Source: Methylorubrum rhodesianum
GTDB taxonomy: Bacteria; Pseudomonadota; Alphaproteobacteria; Rhizobiales; Beijerinckiaceae
Assembly: GCF_014199985.1 (NCBI RefSeq)
Contig: NZ_JACHOS010000012.1
Location: 70,881 to 134,880 of the forward strand
Length of the DNA: 64,000 nucleotides
Direction: 5' to 3'
The notes below the pieces were generated by a model. It was not told where the DNA came from and did no database searches. It worked only from the letters and a program-made list of their open reading frames with translations. Below are positions 51,775 through 60,399 of this stretch, one piece after another. The stretch's first letter is position 1. Each line of letters opens with the position of its first letter. The position numbers and the translations under genes were made by a program.

Positions 51775-52065
51775 CTAGTGGCCACCACCCCTGTGATGAC
51801 CGCCGCCACCCGAGCGTCCGTGCCCACCGGAATAGCCATGTCGCCGACCGCCGCCGTGCCCACTGTACGATCTGCGATGTCCGCCGCCATAGCCGTGCCG
51901 ACCGCCGCCACCGTGACCGCCGTAGCCGCCACCATGACCGCGGGAATGACCGTAGCCATGGCCTTGGGCGGCTGCCGGTTCGGGGATTGTTGCCAAGCCA
52001 AAGCCTAGTGCGAGCGCAGCAAAGCCAGCGATGAGTGAGGCTCTGAATTTAGACGTACGTGTCAT
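51775..52065 (-). CDS. Exported Gly/His-rich repeat protein
   Basis: 96 residues from the ATG at 52065. A signal peptide (LIAGFAALALGFGLATIPEPAAAQ) is followed by about 60 residues built from GHGGG, GYGGGH and GGGRHGYSGGH repeats and nothing else. It is in the same strand and style as the gene at 50547-50957. The repeats could chelate metals or form an amyloid-like or coat structure. The short repeat units are prone to slippage, so length may vary between strains. Confidence 0.65.
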   Translation of the reverse strand: MTRTSKFRASLIAGFAALALGFGLATIPEPAAAQGHGYGHSRGHGGGYGGHGGGGRHGYGGGHRRSYSGHGGGRRHGYSGGHGRSGGGGHHRGGGH

Positions 52066-52336
52066 GGAATAAACTCCGCAATTACGGGGATCGATTTCGT
52101 GTGGCGACCTTGGCAGGTTCAACGACCGCCGCCGAAGACGATGTGAACAGCGAGCGGCGGCGGGTGCGCATTTCCTACAGGCACGTAACGCTCGACGGGA
52201 CGGAAAAGTCGAAGTCTCGTTCCAAAATGATCCGCAAACGGCCGTTTTCGGCGCAAAGCCGGCGACGAGCGAGGCAACCAGGAATTGCTGCGCTTAAATT
52301 GTCCCGCATCTCTGCTGCACAATCAGCGTACCCATA

Positions 52337-53519
52337 ATACCAATCGGTACGGGTGAGGACTCGCGGGTTTACGCGGAAGCGGCGGATGTGATTCGATGTG
52401 GCAAGCTAGGAGGTTTGCCATGTCGAAGGCCGTGGATCTGCGCGAGGATTTCGATGCGGATACCCTGCGACGTCTGGCGCGGAAGAGCCGCGATGCCGGT
52501 CAGAGCCGGCGGCTTCTCGCGCTGGCCGCGATCTACGAGGGTGGGAGCCGGACGCAGGCCTCGCGGATCGGCGCGGTCGGCCTGCAGACGGTGCGCGACT
52601 GGGTGCTGGCCTTCAACGCGGCCGGGCCGGACGGCCTGATCGAGCGCAAGAAGCCCGGCCCGCGGTTCAAGCTCGACGCGGCCCAGCGGCAGGCGCTCGC
52701 GGTTGCCATCGAGGAAGGGCCGGACCTGCAACGGGACGGCGTGGTGCGCTGGCGGCTGAAGGACTTGGCGGCTTGGCTGTTCGCGCGCTTCGGCGTCAGC
52801 CTCGACGAGAGCAGTGTCGGACGGGAGGTGAAGCGGATGGGCTATGCCAAGCTGTCGGCCCGTCCGCGCCATCATCAGCAGGACCCGGCGGCGCTGACGG
52901 CGTTTAAAAAAACCTCCCCGCCCGCGTGAGCGCGATCCGCGCCCAACTGCCAGTCGACACGCCGCTCGAACTCTGGTGGCAGGACGTCCTTCGAGAGCCT
53001 CAGGATGAGAGCCCGCGTCGGTCAGAAGAACACGGTCCCGCGCCGGTGGGCGCGCAAGGGCAGCCGGCCCACGGCGCCCAAGGATCAGCGCACGGCGTCC
53101 GCCTACATCTTCGGGGCGATCTGTCCCGAGAAGGGCAAGGACGCCGGTCTCGTCCTGCCCCGCTGCGCCACACCGGCCATGAACGCGCATCTGGCCGAAA
53201 TCAGCCGCGCCGTCGATCCCGGCGCGCACGCCGTCCAAATCCTCGACGGCGCCGGCTGGCACGTCGCCGCCGACCTCGTCGTCCCCGACAACTTCACCTT
53301 GCTGACGCTGCCGTCTCATGCGCCCGAACTCAACCCGGTCGAGAATGTCTGGCAGTTCCTGCGCGAGAACTGGCTCGGCGACCGGATCTTCGACTCCTAC
53401 GAGGACATCCTCGATCAATGCTGCGAGGCTTGGAACAAGCTCGTCGCACAGCCTTGGATGATCATGTCGCTCGGACTGCGCGAATGGGCCTATCGGTTAT
53501 GAACCATGCCGATTGGTAT
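52337..53519 (+). mobile_element. IS630-family insertion sequence, about 1.18 kb
   Basis: The element is bounded by inverted repeats beginning ATACCAATCGG at 52337 and ending CCGATTGGTAT at 53519. It is flanked on both sides by TA (52335-52336 and 53520-53521), the target duplication of IS630/Tc1-type elements. It holds a two-frame transposase whose second frame is damaged. The intact ends and target duplication mean the copy is recent or could be mobilised in trans. Confidence 0.85.
52420..53502 (+). pseudogene. IS630-type transposase, frameshifted
   Basis: The first part (52420-52929; GGAGG seven bases before the ATG) encodes the helix-turn-helix domain (RRLLALAAIYEGGSRTQAS). At TTTAAAAAAACC (A7 at 52906-52912) a -1 slip leads into KNLPARVSAIRAQLP and LELWWQD, as in IS630 elements that use programmed frameshifting. 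About 20 extra bases follow near 52987-53007, shifting the frame again. The catalytic DDE part then resumes as ARVGQKNTVPRRWARKGSRP, with ILDGAGWHV and LPSHAPELNPVENVWQFLRE. The slip at A7 may be natural; the insertion probably abolishes a full-length product. Confidence 0.8.
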
Positions 53520-53538
53520 TAGCCGGCGCTTGGACCAC

Positions 53539-53817
53539 GTGCGTTCTGAGGAGTTCTGGGATCGCGTGATGCACGAAGCCTACGAGATCCTGCCTGCGCA
53601 AGGCAGCATGTCGGTTGCGGACATCATGGTTCGGCTGCGAATGACGACGCTGAAGGGCGGCCGCTTGGTCAAGGAAGCGCTATCCGAGGGGATGCCGCGC
53701 AAGAAGATCGAGATCAGCGTCGAATACGAGCGATACTTCCAGAGGGTTGGCAAGGACGCCTATGCGCGCCTCCCAGGCTGGGACGGCGCGCTGGGCAAGC
53801 GGACGCGCGCCGGGTAG
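53539..53817 (+). CDS. Uncharacterised small protein beside the insertion sequence
   Basis: About 92 residues from the GTG at 53539. The frame is open into the insertion sequence end (ATG 53506). Sequence: FWDRVMHEAYEILPAQG, then MSVADIMVRLRMTTLKGG and a hydrophilic tail. The middle could be a winged helix. The insertion sequence ends 20 bases before this start and may have removed the true start or promoter. I do not recognise it. Confidence 0.45.
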   Translation: MRSEEFWDRVMHEAYEILPAQGSMSVADIMVRLRMTTLKGGRLVKEALSEGMPRKKIEISVEYERYFQRVGKDAYARLPGWDGALGKRTRAG

Positions 53818-53907
53818 GGTTGGCGAAGTGTCCGGCGCCTCCCGAGAGCGCCGGCGGGCTAAACTCACCTGGACCTCAGGAAGGATTGGCGCAGCTTCGG
53901 CCCTGCG

Positions 53908-54222
53908 TCACCAAAGGTCCTCCTCGTCGAGACGCTGCAGGGCCGAAACATGCAGCCGCAAGCTGTCCGATAGCTCGCCTCGGACCAAGGCGAGGTCCCC
54001 GAGTTCGTCGAACGCGACGTCGAGCAGTTCGGGACCCATCACCTCGACGAAGGCTCCTTGGGTCTCCTCATCGTATTCGGTGGATTCGACGACGCGATCT
54101 GATACCGCCCTCAGCCTGCCCAACCGTTCCCTGGTCGGCGGAAGGCGCCGGCGTGTGGCCCTTCCGGTTGAGCTTGACGGAGCCTTATCCTGCTCAACGT
54201 CGCGCGGACTCGCGTGCCTCAT
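53908..54222 (-). CDS. Uncharacterised acidic protein
   Basis: 104 residues from the ATG at 54222, which has GGGAG eight bases upstream; an ATG at 54288 would lengthen it. The first third is basic (TGRATRRRLPPTRERLG), the rest acidic and helical (DRVVESTEYDEETQGAFVEV, LLDVAFDELGDLALVRGEL). There is no known domain. Confidence 0.5.
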   Translation of the reverse strand: MRHASPRDVEQDKAPSSSTGRATRRRLPPTRERLGRLRAVSDRVVESTEYDEETQGAFVEVMGPELLDVAFDELGDLALVRGELSDSLRLHVSALQRLDEEDLW

Positions 54223-55161
54223 CGTCTCACTCCCGTTGCTAGAGTGCGCTTCGTGTCTGGGGAACCGGAGTCGTAAATCGTCTGACACCGGTCGCGGCCA
54301 TGTGCTCGCGGTCGGTGCGGTTGATCTGCAGGGCGGGGCAGCCTACCGCCCGGGGGACTTCGACGTCGCGATACCGTCCGACCACTGGCGCAGGGGCAGC
54401 CAAACCCTATCGGCACTTGGCGGCACCAGCGTCGTATTTATATCGCCAGTATATTCTACCGCCGATCCGCCTGCTTGACCATCACCCTCGCCGCGCCGGA
54501 CCAGGATGGTCGTGTCGACCTGTGGATTGCGGGAACTTCGGTAAGGGGAATTCGGCAACGGCCCGGCAGCACCGACGACAGGCATAGGGTCAGTGCTCTC
54601 CGGGATGGCCCTGGGGGCCATCGGTTCCCACGTCATCTCGGTCAGCGGCTGTGCTTTTGCTCCTCAGGAGCAGGCCGATTGCTCCGAGCCTAGCCGCCCG
54701 GCAAACGTCGTGAATGCCCTTCACGGGCTGCTTGGTACGGACCGAAGCCGACGCCCTGGACACCTGCCCGTACCGACGGAGCATTCGCAACGGGGACTGG
54801 GACGACAAGGTCGGAGGTGGCGCTCGCGGATATCGCAAGTCGGGTGGCGGTTCCGCGGCGTCGTAACGCGCCATACCGCTTCCGCATCGACCTTTGAGGT
54901 TCATCGAGAACGGGAACGGTCTCTTGAAACTGGACAGGCTACCTTCGGCACCGCGTGCGGCCGCGATGCCCTTTCGTCCCGTCGGTCGCCGCACATGGCG
55001 ACGAGTTCCGGATCGGCCTCCGGTATTGCAGTTATATATACCTGCGGTATAATTAGAGACTTCACCCACGTTTCGTCGATGCGGCGCGGCCGTCCCAGAA
55101 GGGGCGGCCGCCGCGCGTTTCTCGTACGCCTGCCGCCATGCGCGATCCAGGGGTAATTTCA
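54223..55161. other. Scrambled intergenic region with one operator site
   Basis: About 940 bases in which open frames exist on both strands but none has a start signal, consistent coding character or recognisable motif. The only clear element is the promoter/operator at 55026-55053. A weak AT-rich palindrome near 54439-54457 is too degenerate to count. Confidence 0.4.
55026..55053 (+). promoter_or_regulatory. Shared promoter/operator, site C
   Basis: -35 TTGCAG (55026-55031), 16-base spacer, -10 TATAAT (55048-55053), with the perfect inverted repeat TATACC-TGC-GGTATA (55037-55051) over the -10 box. It matches sites A and B about 9-13 kb away. The first reading frame downstream starts at 55162. 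Confidence 0.75.
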
Positions 55162-55578
55162 ATGGAACAGGGGGAGCGAACGATGTCGTTCGGCATCCAG
55201 AGGTTTCGGGGCGAATCGTCCAGTTCAGGACGGCCGCTCACGGTCTTAGACGCATTGTTCGAGGGCTTGGTGGGGATGGCCGCCGAACGGTCGGACGCCC
55301 AAAGGCTGGACGCGCGCGGACAGGATAGGAAAGTTGCCGGTCGGGACTTGTACGCGGGCGACCTGGAATTAGATGTCGCCGTGACGCGAAATGCTCCGGC
55401 CAGGATGCGAAATTCACGTCGCGATGGTGCAGCGGAGACCCGGCCCCGTGGACGGGAGAGACGAAAATCACGGCCAAGCGCCCGAAGTCGGTTGTCGGCG
55501 GGAGCTAGCCGAAGCGTACGTTGCGCCGCGCGGCATGGATTCGAACGCCGGTCGCTACCGGGATGCCTGGAAGGATGA
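55162..55578 (+). CDS. Hypothetical protein downstream of site C
   Basis: 138 residues from the ATG at 55162 (AGGGG upstream). The first 75 residues look protein-like (MSFGIQRFRGESSSSGRPLT, VLDALFEGLVGMAAERSDAQ, DLYAGDLELDVAVTRNAPAR). The C-terminal 60 are Arg/Ser-rich and may be out of the true frame. It may be a truncated member of the regulon controlled by sites A-C. No family is recognised. Confidence 0.4.
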   Translation: MEQGERTMSFGIQRFRGESSSSGRPLTVLDALFEGLVGMAAERSDAQRLDARGQDRKVAGRDLYAGDLELDVAVTRNAPARMRNSRRDGAAETRPRGRERRKSRPSARSRLSAGASRSVRCAARHGFERRSLPGCLEG

Positions 55579-55711
55579 CCGCTTGCGACCCGGCCATGTG
55601 CGTCGAGGAGAACGTGACGGTCTCGGGCGGAGTCAAACGAAAGCCATCCGGCGCACCGAGATGGACGTAAAGCGAACCCGCGCACGTCCCGGCTATCGCG
55701 TCCTCAGGCAA
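55505..55711 (-). CDS. Possible small protein on opposite strand
   Basis: 68-residue frame with a TTG start at 55711 preceded by AAGGAAG. The body (YVHLGAPDGFRLTPPETVTF, HMAGSQAVILPGIPVATGVR) has good coding character and looks more protein-like than the opposing frames. It overlaps the 3' end of the 55162 frame; at most one is right in the overlap. There is no known family. Confidence 0.35.
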   Translation of the reverse strand: MPEDAIAGTCAGSLYVHLGAPDGFRLTPPETVTFSSTHMAGSQAVILPGIPVATGVRIHAARRNVRFG

Positions 55712-55748
55712 GCAATTCTTCCTTCTCTTCGCATGGAGCGGCGTTGCG

Positions 55749-58004
55749 ATGGCCCACGGTGAACGGACGACCGACCTGATGCCTGGCGCCGTGGATCTGC
55801 GGCAGGTGGTCGATACGACGGCATTGTGCCCTCTGGACCGGTTGGCCCTTCGACGGAACCTGGATGTCGAACGCCGTGACGGCTTCGGCCCACCGGACAA
55901 GCTTGTGCCCGTGGGCCTCTACGCTCGCTACTCGTCTAATAAGCAGAAGGAGATGAGCATCGAGCGTCAGGTCAAGGTTGTAACCGCTTACATGAGGAAG
56001 CTTGGTTACGCGATTTACGTGCTGTATGACGACCCTGCTCGAAGTGCCCGATCAATGCGTGATCGTGAAAGCCTGCAGCGTTTGCTCGAAGACTGTCGGT
56101 CTGGCAAGATAAAAGTCATCATGGTTGAGGACTTTGACCGGTGGTCCCGCGAAACTTACGATGCGGTCGAAGTATGCGAGCAATTGAATGAGCTTGGCGT
56201 GGAATTTCATAGCGCCGGCGACTTCAAGGCACTGAACAAGAAGGAGGTCATCGAAGCGGCACTCAAGGCCGAGGCGGATCGGGACCGTCGCACCCTGATC
56301 ATGGGCATGGGCAGGTTCCAGCACGCTGCCCAGGGCGGCGCCCATTCCGGTGCGTTCTTCGGATATCGGTACGGCGAAGAAAGGGGCTTCCTCGTGCGTC
56401 ACCCCGAGGAAGAGAAGACCATATTTTCAATCTTTGAAATGGCAGCCGCGGGAATTTCCTACCGAAGCATCGGCCGGATCATGAAGGAACGCGGGGTTGC
56501 AGGACCGACGAAGGATTGCAGATGGACGAAATCGACCGTTGCGAACGTTTTGGGCCAGTTGGCCTATACGGGTAGATGGTACTATCCATTTACCTTGAAT
56601 ACGTTCGACCGCAAATCGGGGAAGGTCGCCGTCCAGCGTCGGCATCCGAGCGAGATGACGCGCAACTACTTCGATCACCTTCGAATTGTGCCAGACGATC
56701 TGTTTTTCGCTGTCAACGAGAAGCGACGCCCCCGGGGGAAGCAGAAGTTCGAGCACAGCCACTTCTTGGCCGGAAAGGCGACGTGCGACTGCGCCGGGGT
56801 CGAAGGCCAGCGGTTCACCTTGGGTGGTCGACAGCTAACCTGCAACGTCTGGTCGGACGGGGGCTGCTGCCCGGCGAGGCGTCACTCCGTTATGCACGAG
56901 ACCGTGGAGCGCGCCGTCCTCACAGCCGTTTGCGGCAAGCTGCGGTCCTTCGTCGGCGAGGAGGATTTCGCGGCTGCCGTCGACCGCTCGCTACGTGAAG
57001 CCTCCGCCGCCCGCCGTGCCGCCCGTGCGGATGTTGAGCGTAAGATTGCGGTCACCCGCGAACAGCTTCGCCGGGCGCTCGTCAAGGAGCTTGAATCGAC
57101 CTACCCATCCGACCTGTTGTCCGAGGAGAGGAGCCGCCTGACGGGGGAGCTCGCAGACCTTCAGGCCCGTTCGGCGGACCTCGCCGAGCTGCCCGAGGTG
57201 GACGAAGCCGGTGAGAGGCTTCGAACGCTTTCCGCCACGTTGGATCACCTTATCGAGCGGGTGCCATTCAGGGCCTTGACGGAGGCGGAGGCGAAGGTCT
57301 CCGCCGCCCTTGCCCGCCTCGTCCAGCGGGTGGTGGTCATGCGGGATGGCCGGCCGGCGGGGACCTTGGGCCTGGCCATCCACCTGGACTTCTTGGCGTT
57401 CCTACAGGAGGACGGGAGCTGCGGCTCGCCCGGTGTTGGCTTGGACGTGATCCATGTCGATGTCGAGCAGCCGATGGGCCGCCACGTCCGCCTTCGCGAA
57501 GACGCCGAGCGGCTTATGGCAAGCGGAGGTTATCGGATCGACGACGCGCGTTGGGCCCTCGTCGCCAAGCACCTCCCGGACGTCACGGGCCACAGGAATG
57601 ACTCGCGCCACATCCCGACGCGGGCCCTTGTCGACGCCCTCCTGCTCCGGCTCCGGACGGGCCTGCCTTTGCTGTCGGCGGCGTTCGGCGACGCGCCGGA
57701 GATGCGGCGTGCACTCTCGCGGTTCGTCTATGCCGCGGGGGACCAGATCCTGATTGACCTCCTTCGCGAGGCGGACCCTTCCTTCGTGGCCGGACTGGAC
57801 CTCGGCCCGGTCGAGGCCGCGCGGGCGCGCTGGAAGGTTGGCGGTGATGATTGGCGCAAGCGCAGTCGAGCGGCGTCGGCGGCGCCATCCGTTCCTCGGT
57901 CGGCACCTCGAAATGCGCCTCGGAGAGGTTCGGCACCCCGTCGGCGAACGGCTGCTGGGGCTTGTCCAAGGCGCTTAACTCCTCTATGTTTCAACGATAG
58001 TTGA
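55749..58004 (+). CDS. Large serine recombinase
   Basis: 751 residues. The resolvase/invertase catalytic domain begins near residue 55: GLYARYSSNKQKEMSIERQ with the nucleophile Ser in YARYSS, and VEDFDRWSRET. Next come a recombinase domain (GAFFGYRYGEERGFLVRHPE) and a zinc ribbon (GKATCDCAGVEG, then GGCCPARR). A long coiled-coil-containing region follows, as in large serine integrases. An extra C-terminal portion of about 150 residues (GHRNDSRHIPTRALVDALLL onward) is unusual; its last 45 residues are Pro/Arg/Ala-rich and probably not part of the original protein. The stop codon lies inside the arsR operator, as though the element inserted against the arsenic operon. Codon use in 55900-56700 is more AT-rich than its surroundings. 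Confidence 0.87.
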   Translation: MAHGERTTDLMPGAVDLRQVVDTTALCPLDRLALRRNLDVERRDGFGPPDKLVPVGLYARYSSNKQKEMSIERQVKVVTAYMRKLGYAIYVLYDDPARSARSMRDRESLQRLLEDCRSGKIKVIMVEDFDRWSRETYDAVEVCEQLNELGVEFHSAGDFKALNKKEVIEAALKAEADRDRRTLIMGMGRFQHAAQGGAHSGAFFGYRYGEERGFLVRHPEEEKTIFSIFEMAAAGISYRSIGRIMKERGVAGPTKDCRWTKSTVANVLGQLAYTGRWYYPFTLNTFDRKSGKVAVQRRHPSEMTRNYFDHLRIVPDDLFFAVNEKRRPRGKQKFEHSHFLAGKATCDCAGVEGQRFTLGGRQLTCNVWSDGGCCPARRHSVMHETVERAVLTAVCGKLRSFVGEEDFAAAVDRSLREASAARRAARADVERKIAVTREQLRRALVKELESTYPSDLLSEERSRLTGELADLQARSADLAELPEVDEAGERLRTLSATLDHLIERVPFRALTEAEAKVSAALARLVQRVVVMRDGRPAGTLGLAIHLDFLAFLQEDGSCGSPGVGLDVIHVDVEQPMGRHVRLREDAERLMASGGYRIDDARWALVAKHLPDVTGHRNDSRHIPTRALVDALLLRLRTGLPLLSAAFGDAPEMRRALSRFVYAAGDQILIDLLREADPSFVAGLDLGPVEAARARWKVGGDDWRKRSRAASAAPSVPRSAPRNAPRRGSAPRRRTAAGACPRRLTPLCFNDS

Positions 58005-58006
58005 TA
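57989..58006 (+). promoter_or_regulatory. ArsR operator candidate
   Basis: TCAAC-GATA-GTTGA (57991-58004) is a perfect inverted repeat 15 bases before the arsR start, as expected for an ArsR dimer site. The TGA stop codon of the recombinase (58002-58004) falls within it. Confidence 0.65.
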
Positions 58007-58019
58007 TGTAGGTCATTCG

Positions 58020-58379
58020 ATGGACGAACGGCAAGCCCTCGCCGCCTTCGCCGCCCTCGGCCAGGAGCATAGGCTCCGGGTCGTGCGCGCCCTGGTCACC
58101 GCCGGTCCGGGCGGCCTCGCCGCGGGCGTCCTCGCCGAGACGGTGAACGTCGCCGGCAACAACCTGTCCTTCCACCTGAAGGAGCTCTCGCACGCCGGGC
58201 TGATCACCTCCCGGCGCGAGGGCAAGTCGGTCATCTACAGCGCCGCCTACGCCGGCCTGTCCGACCTCGTCCAGTTCCTCATGCGTGACTGCTGCCAGGG
58301 CCACCCCGAGGTGTGCGCCCCGGCCGTCGCCGCGCTCGCCGCCTGCGACTGCACCACCGGGGACACCCTCCATGCCTGA
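58020..58379 (+). CDS. arsR: ArsR-family arsenic-responsive repressor
   Basis: 119 residues. The winged helix-turn-helix reads LGQEHRLRVVRALV, AETVNVAGNNLSFHLKELSHAGLITSRREG and SVIYSAAY. The DNA-binding helix carries none of the ELCVCDL cysteines of plasmid ArsR. Instead cysteines lie at the C-terminus (RDCCQGHPEVC and ACDC), which is the position used in several other ArsR proteins for As(III). It represses the operon and is released by arsenite. Its stop overlaps the next gene by eight bases. Confidence 0.92.
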   Translation: MDERQALAAFAALGQEHRLRVVRALVTAGPGGLAAGVLAETVNVAGNNLSFHLKELSHAGLITSRREGKSVIYSAAYAGLSDLVQFLMRDCCQGHPEVCAPAVAALAACDCTTGDTLHA

Positions 58380-58899
58380 GCCAGTCTACAACGTCCTGTT
58401 CCTCTGCACCGGCAACTCGGCCCGCTCGATCCTGGCCGAGGCCATGCTCAAAAAGGAGGGCGGCGGGCGCTTCCGCGCCTTCTCGGCCGGCAGCCGACCG
58501 AAGGGCGAGCCGCACTCGCTGGCGCTGCAGGTCCTGCGGGAAAGCGACTACCCGACGGAGGGCCTGCGCTCGAAGTCGTGGGACGAGTTCGCCGGTCCCG
58601 AAGTCCCCGTCATGGATTTCGTCTTCACCGTCTGTGACAACGCCGCCGGCGAGACGTGCCCGTACTGGCCGGGCCAGCCGGTGACGGCCCACTGGGGCAT
58701 CGAGGACCCCGCCGCGGCGGAGGGCTCGGAGATGGAGCGCAAGCGCGCCTTCGTCACCGCCCAGCGCTACCTCAAGAATCGGATCGCGGCCTTCGTCGCC
58801 CTGCCGCTCGGCAGCCTCGACCAGGTCGCCCTGTCGTCGAAGGTCCGCGAGATCGGCCAGATGGCCGGCGCGACCTCGGCCCGCCCGGAGGTCGCGTGA
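58372..58899 (+). CDS. arsC: Arsenate reductase, low-molecular-weight phosphatase type
   Basis: 175 residues from the ATG at 58372. The active-site loop LFLCTGNSARSILAEAML is the CxxN(S)xR motif of the thioredoxin-coupled arsenate reductases and low-molecular-weight tyrosine phosphatases. A second Cys pair appears around FTVCDNAAGETCPYW, fitting the disulfide relay that follows reduction of arsenate. It reduces As(V) to As(III) for export by ACR3. It overlaps arsR by eight bases and the next gene by one, so translation is coupled. Confidence 0.92.
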   Translation: MPEPVYNVLFLCTGNSARSILAEAMLKKEGGGRFRAFSAGSRPKGEPHSLALQVLRESDYPTEGLRSKSWDEFAGPEVPVMDFVFTVCDNAAGETCPYWPGQPVTAHWGIEDPAAAEGSEMERKRAFVTAQRYLKNRIAAFVALPLGSLDQVALSSKVREIGQMAGATSARPEVA

Positions 58900-59324
58900 T
58901 GGACGTCGTCATCTACCACAACCCCGCCTGCGGCACGTCCCGCAACACCCTGGCGATGATCCGCAACGCCGGCATCGAGCCGCACGTGGTCGAGTACCTG
59001 AAGACGCCACCGAACCGGGCGCTCCTCAAGCAGATGCTCGCCCGCGCGGGCCTCTCGGTCCGGGATGTCCTGCGCGAGAAGGGCACGCCCTACGCCGAGC
59101 TCGGCCTCGCCGACCCGGCGCTGACCGACGAGCAACTCCTCGACGCGGTCGAGGCGCACCCCGTCCTGCTCAACCGTCCGTTGGTGGTGAGCCCGATGGG
59201 CGTGCGCCTGTGCCGGCCGTCGGAGGCGGTGCTCGACCTCCTGCCGGACCAGCAGGGGGAGTTCGTGAAGGAGGACGGCGAGCGCGTCGTCGACGAGCGC
59301 GGCCGCCGCGTCGCCACCGCTTGA
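58899..59324 (+). CDS. arsC: Arsenate reductase, glutaredoxin type
   Basis: 141 residues. The N-terminus VIYHNPACGTSRNTLAMIRN carries the single catalytic Cys of the glutaredoxin-dependent ArsC family, and the three conserved Arg appear in LLNRPLVV and VRLCRPSEAVL. It is unrelated in fold to the preceding reductase but catalyses the same reaction using glutathione/glutaredoxin. It starts in the stop codon of that gene (TGATG). Confidence 0.92.
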   Translation: MDVVIYHNPACGTSRNTLAMIRNAGIEPHVVEYLKTPPNRALLKQMLARAGLSVRDVLREKGTPYAELGLADPALTDEQLLDAVEAHPVLLNRPLVVSPMGVRLCRPSEAVLDLLPDQQGEFVKEDGERVVDERGRRVATA

Positions 59325-59331
59325 GGACACC

Positions 59332-60399
59332 ATGAGCACCTTCGAACGCTACCTGACCCTCTGGGTCGCCCTCTGCATCGTGGCCGGCATCGCGCTCGGC
59401 CACGTCATGCCGGGCTTCTTCCACGCCGTCGGCGCGGCCGAGGTCGCCAAGGTGAACCTGCCGGTCGCCGTCCTGATCTGGCTCATGGTCATCCCCATGC
59501 TGCTCAAGATCGACTTCGCCTCGCTGCGCCACGTCGGGCGGCACTGGCGCGGCATCGGCGTGACGCTGTTCATCAACTGGGCGGTGAAGCCCTTCTCGAT
59601 GGCCGCGCTCGGCTGGCTGTTCATCGGCACCCTGTTCCGGCCCTACCTGCCGGCCGACCAGGTCGACAGCTACATCGCCGGGCTCATCATCCTGGCGGCG
59701 GCCCCCTGCACCGCCATGGTGTTCGTCTGGTCGAACCTGACCCGAGGCGAGCCGTACTTCACCCTGAGCCAGGTGGCGCTCAACGACACCATCATGGTGG
59801 TGGCCTTCGCCCCCATCGTTGGCCTGCTTCTCGGGCTCTCGGCCATCACCGTGCCTTGGGGGACGCTGGTGTTGTCGGTGGCGCTCTACATCGTCATCCC
59901 GGTCGTCGTCGCGCAAGTGATCCGCCGTGGCCTCCTGGCCTCCGGCGGGCGGGCCGCCCTCGACCGGCTGCTCGCCAGGCTCGGGCCCACCTCGCTCGCC
60001 GCACTTCTGGCGACCCTGGTGCTGCTGTTCGGCTTCCAGGGCGAGCAGATCCTGGCCCAGCCCGCGGTCATCGGGCTGCTCGCGGTCCCCATCCTCATCC
60101 AGGTTTACCTGAACTCGGGGCTGGCCTACCTCCTGAACCGGGTCGCCGGGGAGCAGCACTGCGTGGCCGGGCCCTCGGCACTGATTGGCGCCTCGAACTT
60201 CTTCGAGCTCGCGGTGGCGGCCGCGATCAGCCTGTTCGGCTTCAACTCGGGCGCGGCGCTGGCCACCGTGGTCGGCGTCCTCATCGAGGTCCCAGTCATG
60301 CTTTCCGTCGTATGGATCGTGAACCGCTCGCAGGGCTGGTACGAGCGTGGCGCGGCCGGCAAGGCAGCGGCGCTGAAGCCTGCCTCCCGTGAGGTCTGA
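59332..60399 (+). CDS. ACR3-family arsenite efflux permease
   Basis: 355 residues, about ten transmembrane helices. Family features include LPVAVLIWLMVIPMLLKIDF, the APCTAMVFVWSNLT segment with the Cys near residue 129 thought to bind As(III), and the NDTIMVVAFAPIVG helix. It exports arsenite driven by the proton gradient. It starts seven bases after the reductase gene. Confidence 0.95.
   Translation: MSTFERYLTLWVALCIVAGIALGHVMPGFFHAVGAAEVAKVNLPVAVLIWLMVIPMLLKIDFASLRHVGRHWRGIGVTLFINWAVKPFSMAALGWLFIGTLFRPYLPADQVDSYIAGLIILAAAPCTAMVFVWSNLTRGEPYFTLSQVALNDTIMVVAFAPIVGLLLGLSAITVPWGTLVLSVALYIVIPVVVAQVIRRGLLASGGRAALDRLLARLGPTSLAALLATLVLLFGFQGEQILAQPAVIGLLAVPILIQVYLNSGLAYLLNRVAGEQHCVAGPSALIGASNFFELAVAAAISLFGFNSGAALATVVGVLIEVPVMLSVVWIVNRSQGWYERGAAGKAAALKPASREV

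Noticed and set aside
54436..54462. AT-rich near-palindrome TTATATCGCCAGTATATT as a fourth shared operator
   Set aside because: The arms do not match TATACC/GGTATA, there is no consensus -35, and no gene follows.
54590..55162. 190-residue minus-strand frame
   Set aside because: Basic, Pro/Arg-rich, no domain, and it crosses the site C promoter; not supported as a gene.
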